Of a stretch of DNA of 64,000 nucleotides, positions 35,009 to 44,175 are shown piece by piece. Both the position numbers and the translations under genes were made by a program. The notes under the pieces were generated by a model that saw nothing but the letters and a program-made list of their open reading frames with translations, was not told the DNA's origin and searched no databases. The first letter of the stretch is position 1; every line of letters begins with the position of its first letter. This DNA is from Leptospiraceae bacterium (GTDB lineage Bacteria > Spirochaetota > Leptospiria > Leptospirales > Leptospiraceae): NCBI GenBank assembly GCA_016708435.1, contig JADJFV010000002.1, positions 186,001-250,000 of the forward strand. The letters run 5' to 3'.

Positions 35009-35740
35009 TTAAAACGAATAGCCGAGGCTAATTTCGAAATGTGTGGTTTGCCTTAGACCTAGCTTTTCTTGATTACGAAAATAAATCTCTGTCAGTCTAG
35101 AGTATGACAAATAAGGACTATAATATATTTCTCTCTTAGTTGTAGCCCCATTTATACTTTTCAACGTATAAAATTCAGTTCCAAATGTAAGTCCGCTTTC
35201 AAAAACCCATTGAAATCCAATCCCAAGCATTCTACTATAATACGGATTTCTATCAAAATAAAGTTCAAAAGGATAAGTTAAATAAGGATTATTCCCTGAA
35301 AATCGAAGCTCTGTAAAATAATTCATTTGACGACCAGTCGTATATGTTCTTGCAATTCCTGCTGTAAGATAAAAAGGAACCGTATCCCAGAAATAGTAAC
35401 GAAAATTCAATATACCTCGATCCAAGTAGTTATATGACTTACTTAATTGTAGTAGGTAATCACCATTAGCCAGTGCAGCTTGATTCAGAGTTAATTTTTC
35501 CTCATAGTCTCTTCTATATATATGTCTATAGCCAATGGAAAATTTTTTCCCTATATTATAATTTAATTCAAGGTTATATGAATGATGAGAACTATTCATA
35601 GTTTTATTTGAAAATAAAAGATTCCATTTTCTCTTTTGTCTAGACTCTACTTGAGTAGGATTTTCTTCATCGTCATTCTCTTCCGCCCAAACTTGAAAGG
35701 CAAATAGAACCAGAAGTAAAAATAAAGTTTTTTGAAACAT
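35009..35740 (-). CDS. Outer-membrane beta-barrel protein
   Basis: A 243-residue protein with a signal peptide (MFQKTLFLLLVLFAFQVWAE) and alternating aromatic strands such as HSYNLELNYNIGKKFSIGYR, YNYLDRGILNFRYYFWDTVP and the last strand THFEISLGYSF, ending in Phe as outer-membrane barrels do. Eight to ten strands fit the length. No named family recognised. It begins 1 bp after the upstream lipoprotein gene. Confidence 0.7.
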   Translation of the reverse strand: MFQKTLFLLLVLFAFQVWAEENDDEENPTQVESRQKRKWNLLFSNKTMNSSHHSYNLELNYNIGKKFSIGYRHIYRRDYEEKLTLNQAALANGDYLLQLSKSYNYLDRGILNFRYYFWDTVPFYLTAGIARTYTTGRQMNYFTELRFSGNNPYLTYPFELYFDRNPYYSRMLGIGFQWVFESGLTFGTEFYTLKSINGATTKREIYYSPYLSYSRLTEIYFRNQEKLGLRQTTHFEISLGYSF

Positions 35741-36220
35741 CTAGTTCTCCCTTCCTTTGCTCTCAAGAATTTTTCCGAACTCATTTTCCGAAATAAAATT
35801 TAACTCTGCTTCAATCGTATAGTAGCCAAACATAATTACACTATAAGTTTTAAACCAATCAAATAGCACATTGCTATTGTATTTAATTCGTATATTGTGA
35901 ATAATAAGGTATTGCCCCTCTGTCAGTTCCTTTCTATATCTTTCAATGGGAAAGTAATCGGAAAAATTATCTCTGTAAGCCGTATTACCTAGCATATTTC
36001 CAAATATTCCAGGAATCACAGAAAATTCAATTTTCGTAAAAAATATATTTTTCCCTTTGCTAAGATTTTTAATTTTACTGCTAAAGAAAAAAATATCTGA
36101 TTTGGTTTCTTTATTCCAATTTCTTTCTTGAAAAGTAGTTCCCGTCAATGCCTCTTGTCTATAATCAAAAAACCTACATTGATAAGTAAAAAAGCAGATA
36201 ATAACGATTATCCATTTCAT
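35741..36220 (-). CDS. Small lipoprotein
   Basis: Starting at ATG 36220 (the upstream TAATG overlaps the preceding stop), the 159-residue protein has a lipoprotein signal MKWIIVIICFFTYQCRFF with Cys 15. The mature part reads as a beta-rich domain: IKNLSKGKNIFFTKIEFSVI and YLIIHNIRIKYNSNVLFDWF. Probably in one operon with the lipoprotein upstream and the barrel downstream. Family not recognised. Confidence 0.66.
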   Translation of the reverse strand: MKWIIVIICFFTYQCRFFDYRQEALTGTTFQERNWNKETKSDIFFFSSKIKNLSKGKNIFFTKIEFSVIPGIFGNMLGNTAYRDNFSDYFPIERYRKELTEGQYLIIHNIRIKYNSNVLFDWFKTYSVIMFGYYTIEAELNFISENEFGKILESKGREN

Positions 36221-36606
36221 TAAAAGATTTCCCCTCTGACCCATACATTTCGATAAGAAAATCCAGCAACATAAGTGCAATAGCTAAAGATTGCACCCCA
36301 GGGACTAATGATTTGATTTGTATTGTGAGAAGAATTATATGACCTGATTTTTAAATTTTTAATTCCTTTTACATTTGGATATTTTTTTAATTCTTCTTCT
36401 AAAATTTTTTCTACATTATCAGAATTATAATTTACCAATCCCCATAGAGCAATAAAATCATATTTGACTCTGTTGAATTTCCCAATTGAGGTTACAGGCA
36501 AATCAGAATAAGCGATGATTACATTTCTCTCCAAGTTTGCTTTCATTTCCATCGATGAACATTGAAAACTCAGCATAATCCAAAAAATTAAAATCAAATT
36601 CTTCAT
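36220..36606 (-). CDS. Small lipoprotein related to the TonB-locus lipoproteins
   Basis: A 128-residue protein with signal MKNLILIFWIMLSFQCSSME (lipid Cys 16). The mature part, SIGKFNRVKYDFIALWGLVN, DNVEKILEEELKKYPNVKGI and KNLKIRSYNSS, has the same strand-helix-strand plan as the lipoproteins at 13.7 and 14.1 kb. It heads a three-gene set down to 35009. Confidence 0.68.
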   Translation of the reverse strand: MKNLILIFWIMLSFQCSSMEMKANLERNVIIAYSDLPVTSIGKFNRVKYDFIALWGLVNYNSDNVEKILEEELKKYPNVKGIKNLKIRSYNSSHNTNQIISPWGAIFSYCTYVAGFSYRNVWVRGEIF

Positions 36607-36646
36607 TATATAATTACAATCTATTTACACGAATTACTAGAGTAAT

Positions 36647-36976
36647 TTAAGAGTCAATACGAATTTTATTTCCATCAGGGTCATTGATAGAAAAATTCCC
36701 ATCTTTATTTTTAGAAGGCTCAGTTTCGTAAGAAATAAATTTGAGTCGTTTCTTAATTTTCACAATTGGAATTTTTATTTCTAAACCCATAATTAAATTT
36801 CCTTCTACAATCTTACTTGAAGGATATAGCTCTATGATAAAATCATTTAGCGCAAAACTATAATGTTCCGCTCCTTTGCCATGCTTTTCTTTTACAGGAA
36901 GAAAACCAATTGCTTCATAGAAAGATTTGCTCTTTTCAATATCATTGCATTTGATAACGAGGTAGGTTAATTTCAC
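36647..36976 (-). CDS. VOC-family (glyoxalase-like) protein
   Basis: A 109-residue single-domain vicinal-oxygen-chelate protein: KLTYLVIKCNDIEKSKSFYE, AIGFLPVKEKHGKGAEHYSF, LNDFIIELYPS and NDPDGNKIRIDS. VOC proteins include glyoxalases, dioxygenases and antibiotic-binding proteins. Substrate unknown. Its ATG overlaps the stop of the upstream ADP-ribosylglycohydrolase fragment by 4 bp. Confidence 0.82.
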   Translation of the reverse strand: MKLTYLVIKCNDIEKSKSFYEAIGFLPVKEKHGKGAEHYSFALNDFIIELYPSSKIVEGNLIMGLEIKIPIVKIKKRLKFISYETEPSKNKDGNFSINDPDGNKIRIDS

Positions 36977-37212
36977 TCATTTCTTCTCACATACCAATCA
37001 GTTAATCTATTTCCTAAGTCTAAAATTTTATCCCTTCTACCATTATCATTATTCAAATCATTTAATAAAAAATCAGGAAGTTCATCAACAGAATGGTTAA
37101 TCATTGTAATCCCCAAACTCATAGAGGCAATACTATCAGTGTCACCTCCAAGTTTCACCGATTCTAAAAGAATATCAAAAGGATTCTTGTAATTAGAAAT
37201 AATATAAAACAC
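36973..37212 (-). pseudogene. ADP-ribosylglycohydrolase, C-terminal fragment
   Basis: Seventy-nine codons from a GTG encode FYIISNYKNPFDILLESVKL, GGDTDSIASMSLGITM and a helical end. GGDTDS is the metal-binding motif of ADP-ribosylglycohydrolases. In-frame coding reaches upstream to RTVGAVFY, but the region that should join it to the N-terminal fragment is absent. See 37218-37622. Confidence 0.75.
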
Positions 37213-37217
37213 AGCGC

Positions 37218-37622
37218 CTACTGTCCGAGCGGAATAGAGCGCATAGCCGCTCCGTTCGTTATTTTATTTCTCACGGCCTTTTCTAAAAGTTCTGCTCCAT
37301 CTTTTAAAAGCAATGCCTCTTTTATAGTAGTAGAATATCCTTCGATTGGATATGCTCTATATGTATCGATAAATCTTTGGGCTAGATTTTCTAAGTTAAA
37401 CTCTTTATCACTAAGCATCATTTCACAAATTGCAATAGACATTTGAGTATCATCCGTATACATTCCAGCCTTTCTATTCACTCTTTTTGATTTATACTTA
37501 GTTGGATCAAGATGAGTCAACAGAGCAATTCTATCGCAAGTAAATTCATACGCAACGCCAAAAGCATCACCAATTGCAATCCCTAAAAGCATATTTTGAA
37601 ATCTTGTTTTTTTAATCGCCAT
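37218..37622 (-). pseudogene. ADP-ribosylglycohydrolase, N-terminal fragment
   Basis: One hundred and thirty-four codons match the N-terminal half: FQNMLLGIAIGDAFGVAYEF, GMYTDDTQMSIAICEMML (metal motif TDDTQM), IEGYSTTIKEALLL and ITNGAAMRSIPLG. Family members continue with roughly 60-70 more residues before the C-terminal helix seen at 37212. Here the frame stops right after RSIPLGQ, so an internal deletion with frameshift seems to have removed the middle. These enzymes remove ADP-ribose from proteins or nucleic acids. Confidence 0.75.
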
Positions 37623-37726
37623 AAATAAATCATAATCATTCTAAGTATTTCGTAAAGACTTTTTATTATTCGAATTGAAAGTATAAACCGAGTCTAAATA
37701 CTGGAATCAATTCTAGGAGAATTAAA

Positions 37727-38032
37727 ATGCCAATCTTTGAATACAAATGTGAAACTTGTAACAAAAAATTTGAAGTATTACAATCCAATTCTACACCCTT
37801 TACAGACTGTGACAAAATAAATGAAGGCTGCAAGCAAAACGGTATTATCCACAAGATGATTTCGTCGTTCGCGTTCTCAGGCTTTGGAGAAACTGATCTG
37901 AGTTCCTACCAAGACCGTTCTCCCTATAGCAGACATACTTCAGCTTCTGCAAGTGCGAGCACTGGTTGTGGTTGTCACGGAACATCGAGTTGCCCGGGTT
38001 CTTCTATGCGAGATAAATACGGGCTGGATTAG
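37727..38032 (+). CDS. FmdB-family zinc-ribbon protein
   Basis: A 101-residue protein starting MPIFEYKCETCNKKFEVLQS, the FmdB/CxxC_CxxC regulatory signature, with second-half cysteines in CDKINEGCKQN. The rest is low-complexity Ser/Gly with GCGCHGTSSCPGSS. Function is unproved in the family. AGGAG at 37712-37716 supports the start. It sits 2 bp before alr. Confidence 0.83.
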   Translation: MPIFEYKCETCNKKFEVLQSNSTPFTDCDKINEGCKQNGIIHKMISSFAFSGFGETDLSSYQDRSPYSRHTSASASASTGCGCHGTSSCPGSSMRDKYGLD

Positions 38033-38034
38033 TC

Positions 38035-39165
38035 TTGTTAGCCCCTACACGGGTAGAGATTTCCCGTAAAGCAGTCTCTAATAATATAAAAGCATTTCGC
38101 TCTATTCTATCGCCAAATACTCGTTTGGCGGTAGCGATTAAGTCCAACGCCTACGGGCACGGAATAGAGTTAATGGCAAAGCTCGCCATCGAAAATGGAG
38201 TGGATGTTCTTGCAGTCAATTCACTTGAAGAAGCGCTCCTACTAAAGAAATTTTCCCCTACTCCCATTCTACTCATGGGCGAAGTTCCCAATCTGGAGGA
38301 GCGGCTAACCGATCTTAACCATAGCAACTTCTGGATTGTCGCTTCTAGACTAAAAGAAATTATACATCTTTCTAAACTTTCCAATGAACCCAAAATTCAT
38401 CTCAAGACTGACACTGGTATGGCGCGATTAGGACAGTCTGGAAAAGATTTATTTAAACTCTTAGAAGAATTAAAAGCCCATAAAATAAATCTCTCCGGTC
38501 TACTCATGCACTTCGCTAGCACAGAGGATTTTACTGAGCACTCCTATTCCATGCAACAATTAAAGACATTTCAGGAATATATAAAACACGCAGAGAAACA
38601 GGGATATACCGACATTATCCGCCATGCTGCTTCTTCTGCCTCGACTATGCTTTTTAAAGAAGCTCATTTTGATATGGTGCGTGTAGGGATTTCTCTTTAC
38701 GGGCTCTGGCCTAGTCTGGAAACAAGGCTTTCTCTTTCTCTCATGGGAAAAAATACATTCGATCTAATGCCAGTCCTCTCGTGGAAAACAACGATTGTCC
38801 ACACGAAGAAAGTTCCTACTGGTTCTTACATCGGATATGGCTCAACGTTTAAGACCAATTATCCTACAACGCTCGCAGTAATCCCTGTTGGTTACAATGA
38901 AGGATTTGATCGAAGGCTTTCCAACCAGGGTTATGTTTTAGTCAATGGAGAGAGGGCTCATATCATCGGTCGAGTCTGTATGAATATGAGCATGATTGAT
39001 ATTACCCACATCCGAAATGTAAATGTAGGAACAGAAGTAGTCTTAATCGGTCGCTCTGATAAAGAAACAATCTCCGCTGACACAATAGCGCAACTCACCG
39101 GCACAATCAACTACGATGTGGTTACTCGCATTCATCCGGAGATACCGAGGATACTTGTGGAGTAG
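38035..39165 (+). CDS. alr: Alanine racemase
   Basis: A 376-residue PLP enzyme making D-alanine for peptidoglycan. It has the PLP-lysine motif AIKSNAYGHG (about 34-43), LKTDTGMARLGQ, the catalytic Tyr in IGYGSTF and RVCMNMSMIDIT. The start is a TTG at 38035, 2 bp after the FmdB stop, which fits coupled translation. Length is normal for the family. Confidence 0.95.
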   Translation: MLAPTRVEISRKAVSNNIKAFRSILSPNTRLAVAIKSNAYGHGIELMAKLAIENGVDVLAVNSLEEALLLKKFSPTPILLMGEVPNLEERLTDLNHSNFWIVASRLKEIIHLSKLSNEPKIHLKTDTGMARLGQSGKDLFKLLEELKAHKINLSGLLMHFASTEDFTEHSYSMQQLKTFQEYIKHAEKQGYTDIIRHAASSASTMLFKEAHFDMVRVGISLYGLWPSLETRLSLSLMGKNTFDLMPVLSWKTTIVHTKKVPTGSYIGYGSTFKTNYPTTLAVIPVGYNEGFDRRLSNQGYVLVNGERAHIIGRVCMNMSMIDITHIRNVNVGTEVVLIGRSDKETISADTIAQLTGTINYDVVTRIHPEIPRILVE

Positions 39166-39226
39166 AAGAAATTTCAAAGATTACCACCGATAAAGACGAT
39201 GAACACGGATAAAAAAACGATAAAAC

Positions 39227-39310
39227 CCACTTATATTTTCTTCAGCAAGTCCACTTGATTCCATACGGCTCGCCAAATTAACAGTATCCCCCCTGACATC
39301 GTAAGTAAAT
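39227..39310 (-). pseudogene. Fragment of an adenylate cyclase gene (copy of 42251-42339)
   Basis: On the reverse strand it reads YDVRGDTVNLASRMESSGLA, the dimer-interface motif of a class III cyclase. About 85 bp match 42251-42339, inside the intact cyclase gene, in the same orientation; 47 bp in the middle are identical. Nothing else of a cyclase is nearby, so this is a truncated duplicate. Confidence 0.85.
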
Positions 39311-39333
39311 AGATTAAAAAGTATTTGTGTTTG

Positions 39334-39367
39334 CATGGAAACGAGAAAAAGATTTTTCGTTTCCATG
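39334..39367 (-). terminator. Hairpin after the MACPF gene
   Basis: CATGGAAACGA (39334-39344) and TCGTTTCCATG (39357-39367) form an 11-bp stem, downstream of the stop of the reverse-strand MACPF gene. A T-rich stretch follows about 20 bases later on that strand, so termination is plausible but not textbook. Confidence 0.4.
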
Positions 39368-39395
39368 TATTTCAATCACTTTAACTCATCTAAAT

Positions 39396-41744
39396 CTATT
39401 TGAGTTTATATATCTCTGTTTCTCCCTTCTCTTTATGTTTTAGGAAGTAGTAATGATCACCCTTTTTGAAATAATCAAAATCAGTCCAATCCTTTCCCCA
39501 GAGTGTTTTTTTCCATGTTTTTCCGAGAGAACCATCTGAATGCAGTGGAGTAAACCAAGCAGTCCCGGTTTGTTTTTTATACATGAATAAAACAGGACCA
39601 GTATGGTAATCAATAACCATTGCAGTATCTATATTAGTTTCAAGTTCGGTATTTTTAGAAACTTCAGTCATCCCTATTCCACTTTTTGCCTTTTCAATGC
39701 TATAAGTCCAAGAAGTCCCATCCAAACTATGCAGTAATAGAAAGTGTTCCTTTCCCATCTTAAAATGTTGAGCAGAAACTATATTTGGGTTTAGAGTTTC
39801 ATTTTCCCATAGAGCTTCCTTTGAAGGTTTGGGATCTAATTCATGAATTTTTGCATGTCCTTTTCCTTTTTTATAAACGAAAGCATAAGATTTGCCTCCC
39901 ATTGAAAAAGTTTTTAAAGTTGACCATCCGCCGGACCAATCAGCAGACCAAATTTCTTTAGGTGCTCCGGTATAATCATATTGATTGATACTGACACTTC
40001 CTGATTTTTCTTTCATTGCCATATGGTAAGTAGCATCATCCATTTTAAAAAAATCTATATTCGACCATCCTGATGACCATTCTTTTGAGTAATGCTCCCC
40101 TTTATCTTTTATTAGTTCAATTTTATTATCATCTATAACAATCGGTTGAACATTGGCTTTTTTATCTCTTCCGTATAATAATAGATAGGGAGAATCTTTG
40201 ATTTGTAAAAAACGAGTTATTTTCCAACCTTTCTTCCATTTTTCTTTATACATATTTGGTCCGAGGCTAAATAGATTTTCGGGCGAAGACAATCTCCATT
40301 TCTGGCTTTTGAGCTTTTTATAAGGTGTAACTATTATGTTTGCTCCCGAATCGTCATTGTTGACTGCTTCTTTGATTTTATCTTTCTTAAGGGGTCCAAA
40401 TTTGAATTTTTTCTTTAGAAATCCAGATTTGATTGTGTTTGTTTCCTTGTCATCGTCATCTATTACGACTGTTAAAACTTTTTGAGTCCCCACATTTTCA
40501 ATATACTGGAACCCATCACCAGTATTCATTCTTTTCCATGCTTGATTATCAGATAAAGCACTGTCAAATAATTGAACATTTCCTGAGGCATCAACCCCTA
40601 GGTAATTTCTACCCTTGCTGCGAATGAATAATCTTCCTTTATCTCCTGTTTCAAAATAAAATTGTTGGCTATTATCCGCACTTCCATTCGACAATTCAAT
40701 GTTAGTTCCATTTTTATCTTTTCCACCTTTTACAGTGAGAGCCATATTTCCATCTAGTGCAGAAAGTACAAACATTTCGCTTCCAGATTCTACGTAATCA
40801 GGTAAAGGAAATCCTTTTGCATACTCATTAAAAGCAGTCTGTAATTGCGATTGTCTTGCGGGAGAGTCTGCAAGCGCCCAGATAGGTTTTAAGCTGCCTT
40901 TTTCAAAATCACATAGAACCGGATTTGATTCAACACCATCTGCCCATTTCGTATAGGTTTCTTTGTCCTTAATGTCATTTGCGTATTGATAATTCCCTCC
41001 ATTTACGATCAGGGTCGATTTTGTATTCTCCAATATGGATTTAGATGAGTTTGTGTGACCAGTAGTGCTAGATCCGCTAATTACGCTATATGATGCTTCA
41101 ACTGCCACTTTAATTTCACTCTCAGAGAATTTACTTTCATTATTTGTAACGGTAGTAAAATCAGCCCTAGCTCCAATGTAGGCATTTGCGATATAATGAG
41201 TTCCGTAGGTTTCAAACAATTCCATAGGATCCATATTGTTAATATCTGCTTTTGCCTGCTCTGTCATAAATTGTTTTAGATTTATACGTTTATCTATTCC
41301 TAATTCCCAAACGCGATTGGCATCGAGGATAGTGAGATAATACTCGCTCGAGCTACCACCCCATGATTTGGAATAAGCCACATTTACAGAAGCACTAAAC
41401 GCTGGTCCTTCATAGCCTACTTCCACTTCTTGGCTAAATGACTTTGCATATTCTCTCTGTGAACTTCCAGAAATTTCTTTGCGACTTTTTGTTCCTATAT
41501 AAGTGACTGTAATTTCTGGTGGGGCAAAATAATCTTTGCCTCCCTTAATTTTTTGATTTGCACTCCATTGAAAAATCGGATAGGTTACACTGGATGCCTC
41601 TGCATATTTACCAAATATATTGTATCCAGAACCAACAACATTCAGACTCGGAACTTCCGTTTGAGCGAATATTGCCGAGAAAGAAATCACTGAAAACAAT
41701 ACAATTAGTTGTATCATTCTGCTAAATTTAAAAATGTTTTTCAT
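39396..41744 (-). CDS. Secreted MACPF-domain protein with ricin-B lectin and C-terminal repeats
   Basis: The start is set at ATG 41744, preceded by GGGAGATAAAT. The 782-residue protein has a signal peptide (about 1-27), then a MACPF/perforin region (about 35-310) with the signature YGTHYIANAYIGA at 180-192 and the LKPIWAL segment at 285. A ricin-B-type beta-trefoil covers about 320-480 (MALTVKGGKDKNGTNIELSN, NSQQFYFE, NQAWKRM). The last 290 residues hold about five units of the 'W..GW..hxxFxxxxxxYhhhY' kind, like tectonin or FG-GAP-type propeller repeats. MACPF proteins oligomerise into membrane pores; the lectin and repeats would direct binding. Likely a secreted pore-forming toxin or attack protein. 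Confidence 0.85.
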   Translation of the reverse strand: MKNIFKFSRMIQLIVLFSVISFSAIFAQTEVPSLNVVGSGYNIFGKYAEASSVTYPIFQWSANQKIKGGKDYFAPPEITVTYIGTKSRKEISGSSQREYAKSFSQEVEVGYEGPAFSASVNVAYSKSWGGSSSEYYLTILDANRVWELGIDKRINLKQFMTEQAKADINNMDPMELFETYGTHYIANAYIGARADFTTVTNNESKFSESEIKVAVEASYSVISGSSTTGHTNSSKSILENTKSTLIVNGGNYQYANDIKDKETYTKWADGVESNPVLCDFEKGSLKPIWALADSPARQSQLQTAFNEYAKGFPLPDYVESGSEMFVLSALDGNMALTVKGGKDKNGTNIELSNGSADNSQQFYFETGDKGRLFIRSKGRNYLGVDASGNVQLFDSALSDNQAWKRMNTGDGFQYIENVGTQKVLTVVIDDDDKETNTIKSGFLKKKFKFGPLKKDKIKEAVNNDDSGANIIVTPYKKLKSQKWRLSSPENLFSLGPNMYKEKWKKGWKITRFLQIKDSPYLLLYGRDKKANVQPIVIDDNKIELIKDKGEHYSKEWSSGWSNIDFFKMDDATYHMAMKEKSGSVSINQYDYTGAPKEIWSADWSGGWSTLKTFSMGGKSYAFVYKKGKGHAKIHELDPKPSKEALWENETLNPNIVSAQHFKMGKEHFLLLHSLDGTSWTYSIEKAKSGIGMTEVSKNTELETNIDTAMVIDYHTGPVLFMYKKQTGTAWFTPLHSDGSLGKTWKKTLWGKDWTDFDYFKKGDHYYFLKHKEKGETEIYKLK

Positions 41745-42082
41745 AACATTTATCTCCCTATTGTTTTGCTTCACCCTCAATCGAACAGTTAAATGTTTAA
41801 AATAAGATGTGTGCATACCTTTATTAAATTATAGTTCAATTCCTGCTTGCATATTTTGTATTGAATCATAAAAAAACAACATAATCAGGTTTTACATGAG
41901 AAAGCATTTCTATCAGAAATGGATGGGGTTTCCTGAAAGATTCTAAGCAAAAGCGTTAGCCGCAATAGATACAAATAAATTTTTTATACGAATACCAAGA
42001 ACGGGTAACGTATCAATTTCTAATTTAGTTTTTATAACGGAATCTTTGAACTAGCTGAACTTGACTCCTATCCTTAGCATAT
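41745..42082. other. Gene-free stretch upstream of the MACPF gene
   Basis: No gene is seen on either strand. On the reverse strand the 41800-41860 region is AT-rich with a TTGAAC and TATGCA pair spaced 16 bases, a possible promoter for the MACPF gene. No repeat is obvious. Confidence 0.35.
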
Positions 42083-43417
42083 TCACACTCGCATTTTTTC
42101 AAAAAAATCAGAATTGGGATAACCTTTTTCATTGCGTAACTCTTTCTTAATCCCGTTTACCAGATACATGTCCACTTGTCCTTTATTTTTGGCTGCAATT
42201 TTTCCTCGATATTCGCAATCAAAATAATCTTTCACAAAATGATAAGTATCCCCACTGATATTTATTTTTTCAGGAAGTCCACTTGATTCCATACGGCTCG
42301 CCAAATTAACAGTATCCCCCCAGACATCGTAAGCAAATTTTTTCTGACCAATTACGCCTGCGATAAGAGAGCCTGAATGAATTCCAATACGAATGGTCCA
42401 ATATTTTTCGGAATTCTGAATTTTCTTAGCACGCCAATCTTCCATAATCGCTTGCATTCCTAAAGCAGCTAGAACACAATCAATAGCATGAGTTTTATTC
42501 GGTTTAGGAATCCCACCAACACACATATAAGAGTCTCCAATGGTTTTCAATTTTTCTAAATTATATTTTTCCATTAGAGAATCAAATTTTGAAAAACAAT
42601 AATCTAGTTCTCTTATCAATTTAGATGGCTCAAGTGTTTCCGCCATCTCAGTAAATCCTTGAAAGTCGGTAAATAAAACGGTTGCGGAAGAATAAAAAAC
42701 TGGTTTGGAATTGCCTGAATTTTTTAATTCATCAGCAATCTCCTCAGGCAAGATATTTAGCAATAAACTTTCTGATTTTACTTTTTCATTTTCAGTTTCT
42801 TTTTGAGCAATGAGAGCAATCCCTTTTTCAATTTCAGACTGTTGTTTTTCTGACTCAAGAGAATCTAAAAGTTTTTTCTTTTGATTCATCACTTCTTGAA
42901 TAGAAAAATGCATCATTGCACTTGAATACATAAAAAAAACAGCAACTCCTACATAGAACATCCAGTGATGATTTTTTTGATAATAAAGTATATTAGTATA
43001 TTCTAATGTCCCAAAGTAGATACTAATTGAAATTGTAGCATAGCAAATAGAAGAAACAATCATAGCATTAAACCCAAGCCTGGAATCAGAATAAATCGTA
43101 TCGGAGATTACCATCATTAAATACATAAATAAAAATGGTGAATTTATTCCTCCTGATATATAACAAAGGACACTGATAACTGCCATATCAAATAAAAATG
43201 GGAAATATACAAGTAGCGGATACTTCTTGTAATCCAAGAATACTATCAATTCTATAACTAACCAAAACAAAGAGAAAGAAACAGATACAATTGATAAATA
43301 ATACATCCAATTTCCAATTTTGGATGGAAATAAATAGAAAATTAGCACATTAAGCAAAAACCGGCTTACGTTCGGTATAAAGAACTTTCGACGTTGTAAT
43401 CTTCCAATCTTATTCAT
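42083..43417 (-). CDS. Membrane-anchored class III adenylate cyclase
   Basis: A 444-residue protein. The N-terminal half has about six membrane helices (residues 15-185), then a coiled-coil linker (KKKLLDSLESEKQQSEIEKG), then the cyclase domain (about 225-425). That domain has ILPEEIADELK, both metal Asp residues (LFTDFQGFTEM, TIGDSYMCVGG), IRIGIHSGSLIAGVIG and VWGDTVNLASRMESSG. It produces cAMP in response to an unknown membrane signal. An 85-bp copy of its dimer motif region lies at 39227-39310, on the other side of the MACPF gene. Confidence 0.9.
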   Translation of the reverse strand: MNKIGRLQRRKFFIPNVSRFLLNVLIFYLFPSKIGNWMYYLSIVSVSFSLFWLVIELIVFLDYKKYPLLVYFPFLFDMAVISVLCYISGGINSPFLFMYLMMVISDTIYSDSRLGFNAMIVSSICYATISISIYFGTLEYTNILYYQKNHHWMFYVGVAVFFMYSSAMMHFSIQEVMNQKKKLLDSLESEKQQSEIEKGIALIAQKETENEKVKSESLLLNILPEEIADELKNSGNSKPVFYSSATVLFTDFQGFTEMAETLEPSKLIRELDYCFSKFDSLMEKYNLEKLKTIGDSYMCVGGIPKPNKTHAIDCVLAALGMQAIMEDWRAKKIQNSEKYWTIRIGIHSGSLIAGVIGQKKFAYDVWGDTVNLASRMESSGLPEKINISGDTYHFVKDYFDCEYRGKIAAKNKGQVDMYLVNGIKKELRNEKGYPNSDFFEKMRV

Positions 43418-43470
43418 AGCTGCTCCATACTCAAATACTTTTCAAAATAATCTATGTTTTTATAAAGTCT

Positions 43471-44106
43471 CTACTTTCCAAAAAATAGATTCGGATCAAT
43501 CTCACTTAGTTCTTCAATTGGCTTACCGGTGTATGCCTCCATGAGTTCTTTTTGATGACGCTTGATGATTTCTAAATCATGTTCATTTGTAAGCGGACGA
43601 ACGAAATTTAACGTTAAGTCCGCATACTTCTTGTTATGCTCCCAGTTCGCTAGTATCTCTTGCCTCGCTTTTCGAAGCTCTTCTTTCGTTTCTTCGGGGA
43701 CTTGCGGATCAGCAATAGATTCATCCATTCTACGTATTCCATTGTCTTTCATGATTTGAAATTTTTGAATTCCAACTTCTCCCTGCGAAACATTCCATGC
43801 CCAGGCAACCTTTGCATTTATCTTTACAAATTCAAAATAGTCTTTGAAGCCTGCGTCTTTAATTACACCTTCAATTTCATTGAAGACTTCCATTCCAGTC
43901 GCACTATCTCCCTTCTCTGCAAGTTGTTCGGGAAGATTCGGACCTAGTTTATGCAATGCCTTGACCGCTTTGACGTATTTTTCAATATTCTCGTCGGTAA
44001 GCTCAACTCCGGAAACAGTCTGCCCATACATTTGATAAATTTTCTTGCAATGGAATGACTGCATTAGAATAAAAATAACTATAGTAAAAATAATCTTGCG
44101 ATTCAT
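43471..44106 (-). CDS. Lipoprotein of unknown function
   Basis: A 211-residue protein with a lipoprotein signal MNRKIIFTIVIFILMQSFHC (lipid Cys 20). The mature part is helical and charged: ENIEKYVKAVKALHKLGPNL, GMEVFNEIEGVIKDAGFKDY, FVKINAKVAWAWNVSQGEVG and PEETKEELRKARQEILANWE. It resembles conserved Leptospiraceae lipoproteins with an EF-like 'LTDENIEKYxKA' opening, but I cannot name one. Same strand as the cyclase, 53 bp upstream of it. Confidence 0.72.
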   Translation of the reverse strand: MNRKIIFTIVIFILMQSFHCKKIYQMYGQTVSGVELTDENIEKYVKAVKALHKLGPNLPEQLAEKGDSATGMEVFNEIEGVIKDAGFKDYFEFVKINAKVAWAWNVSQGEVGIQKFQIMKDNGIRRMDESIADPQVPEETKEELRKARQEILANWEHNKKYADLTLNFVRPLTNEHDLEIIKRHQKELMEAYTGKPIEELSEIDPNLFFGK

Positions 44107-44175
44107 AAAACTCTCCTGAATAGTTTTGAGAAATGAGTTGCCAAAAATAGCAAGCTCAATAGGATTCTGATTTCA

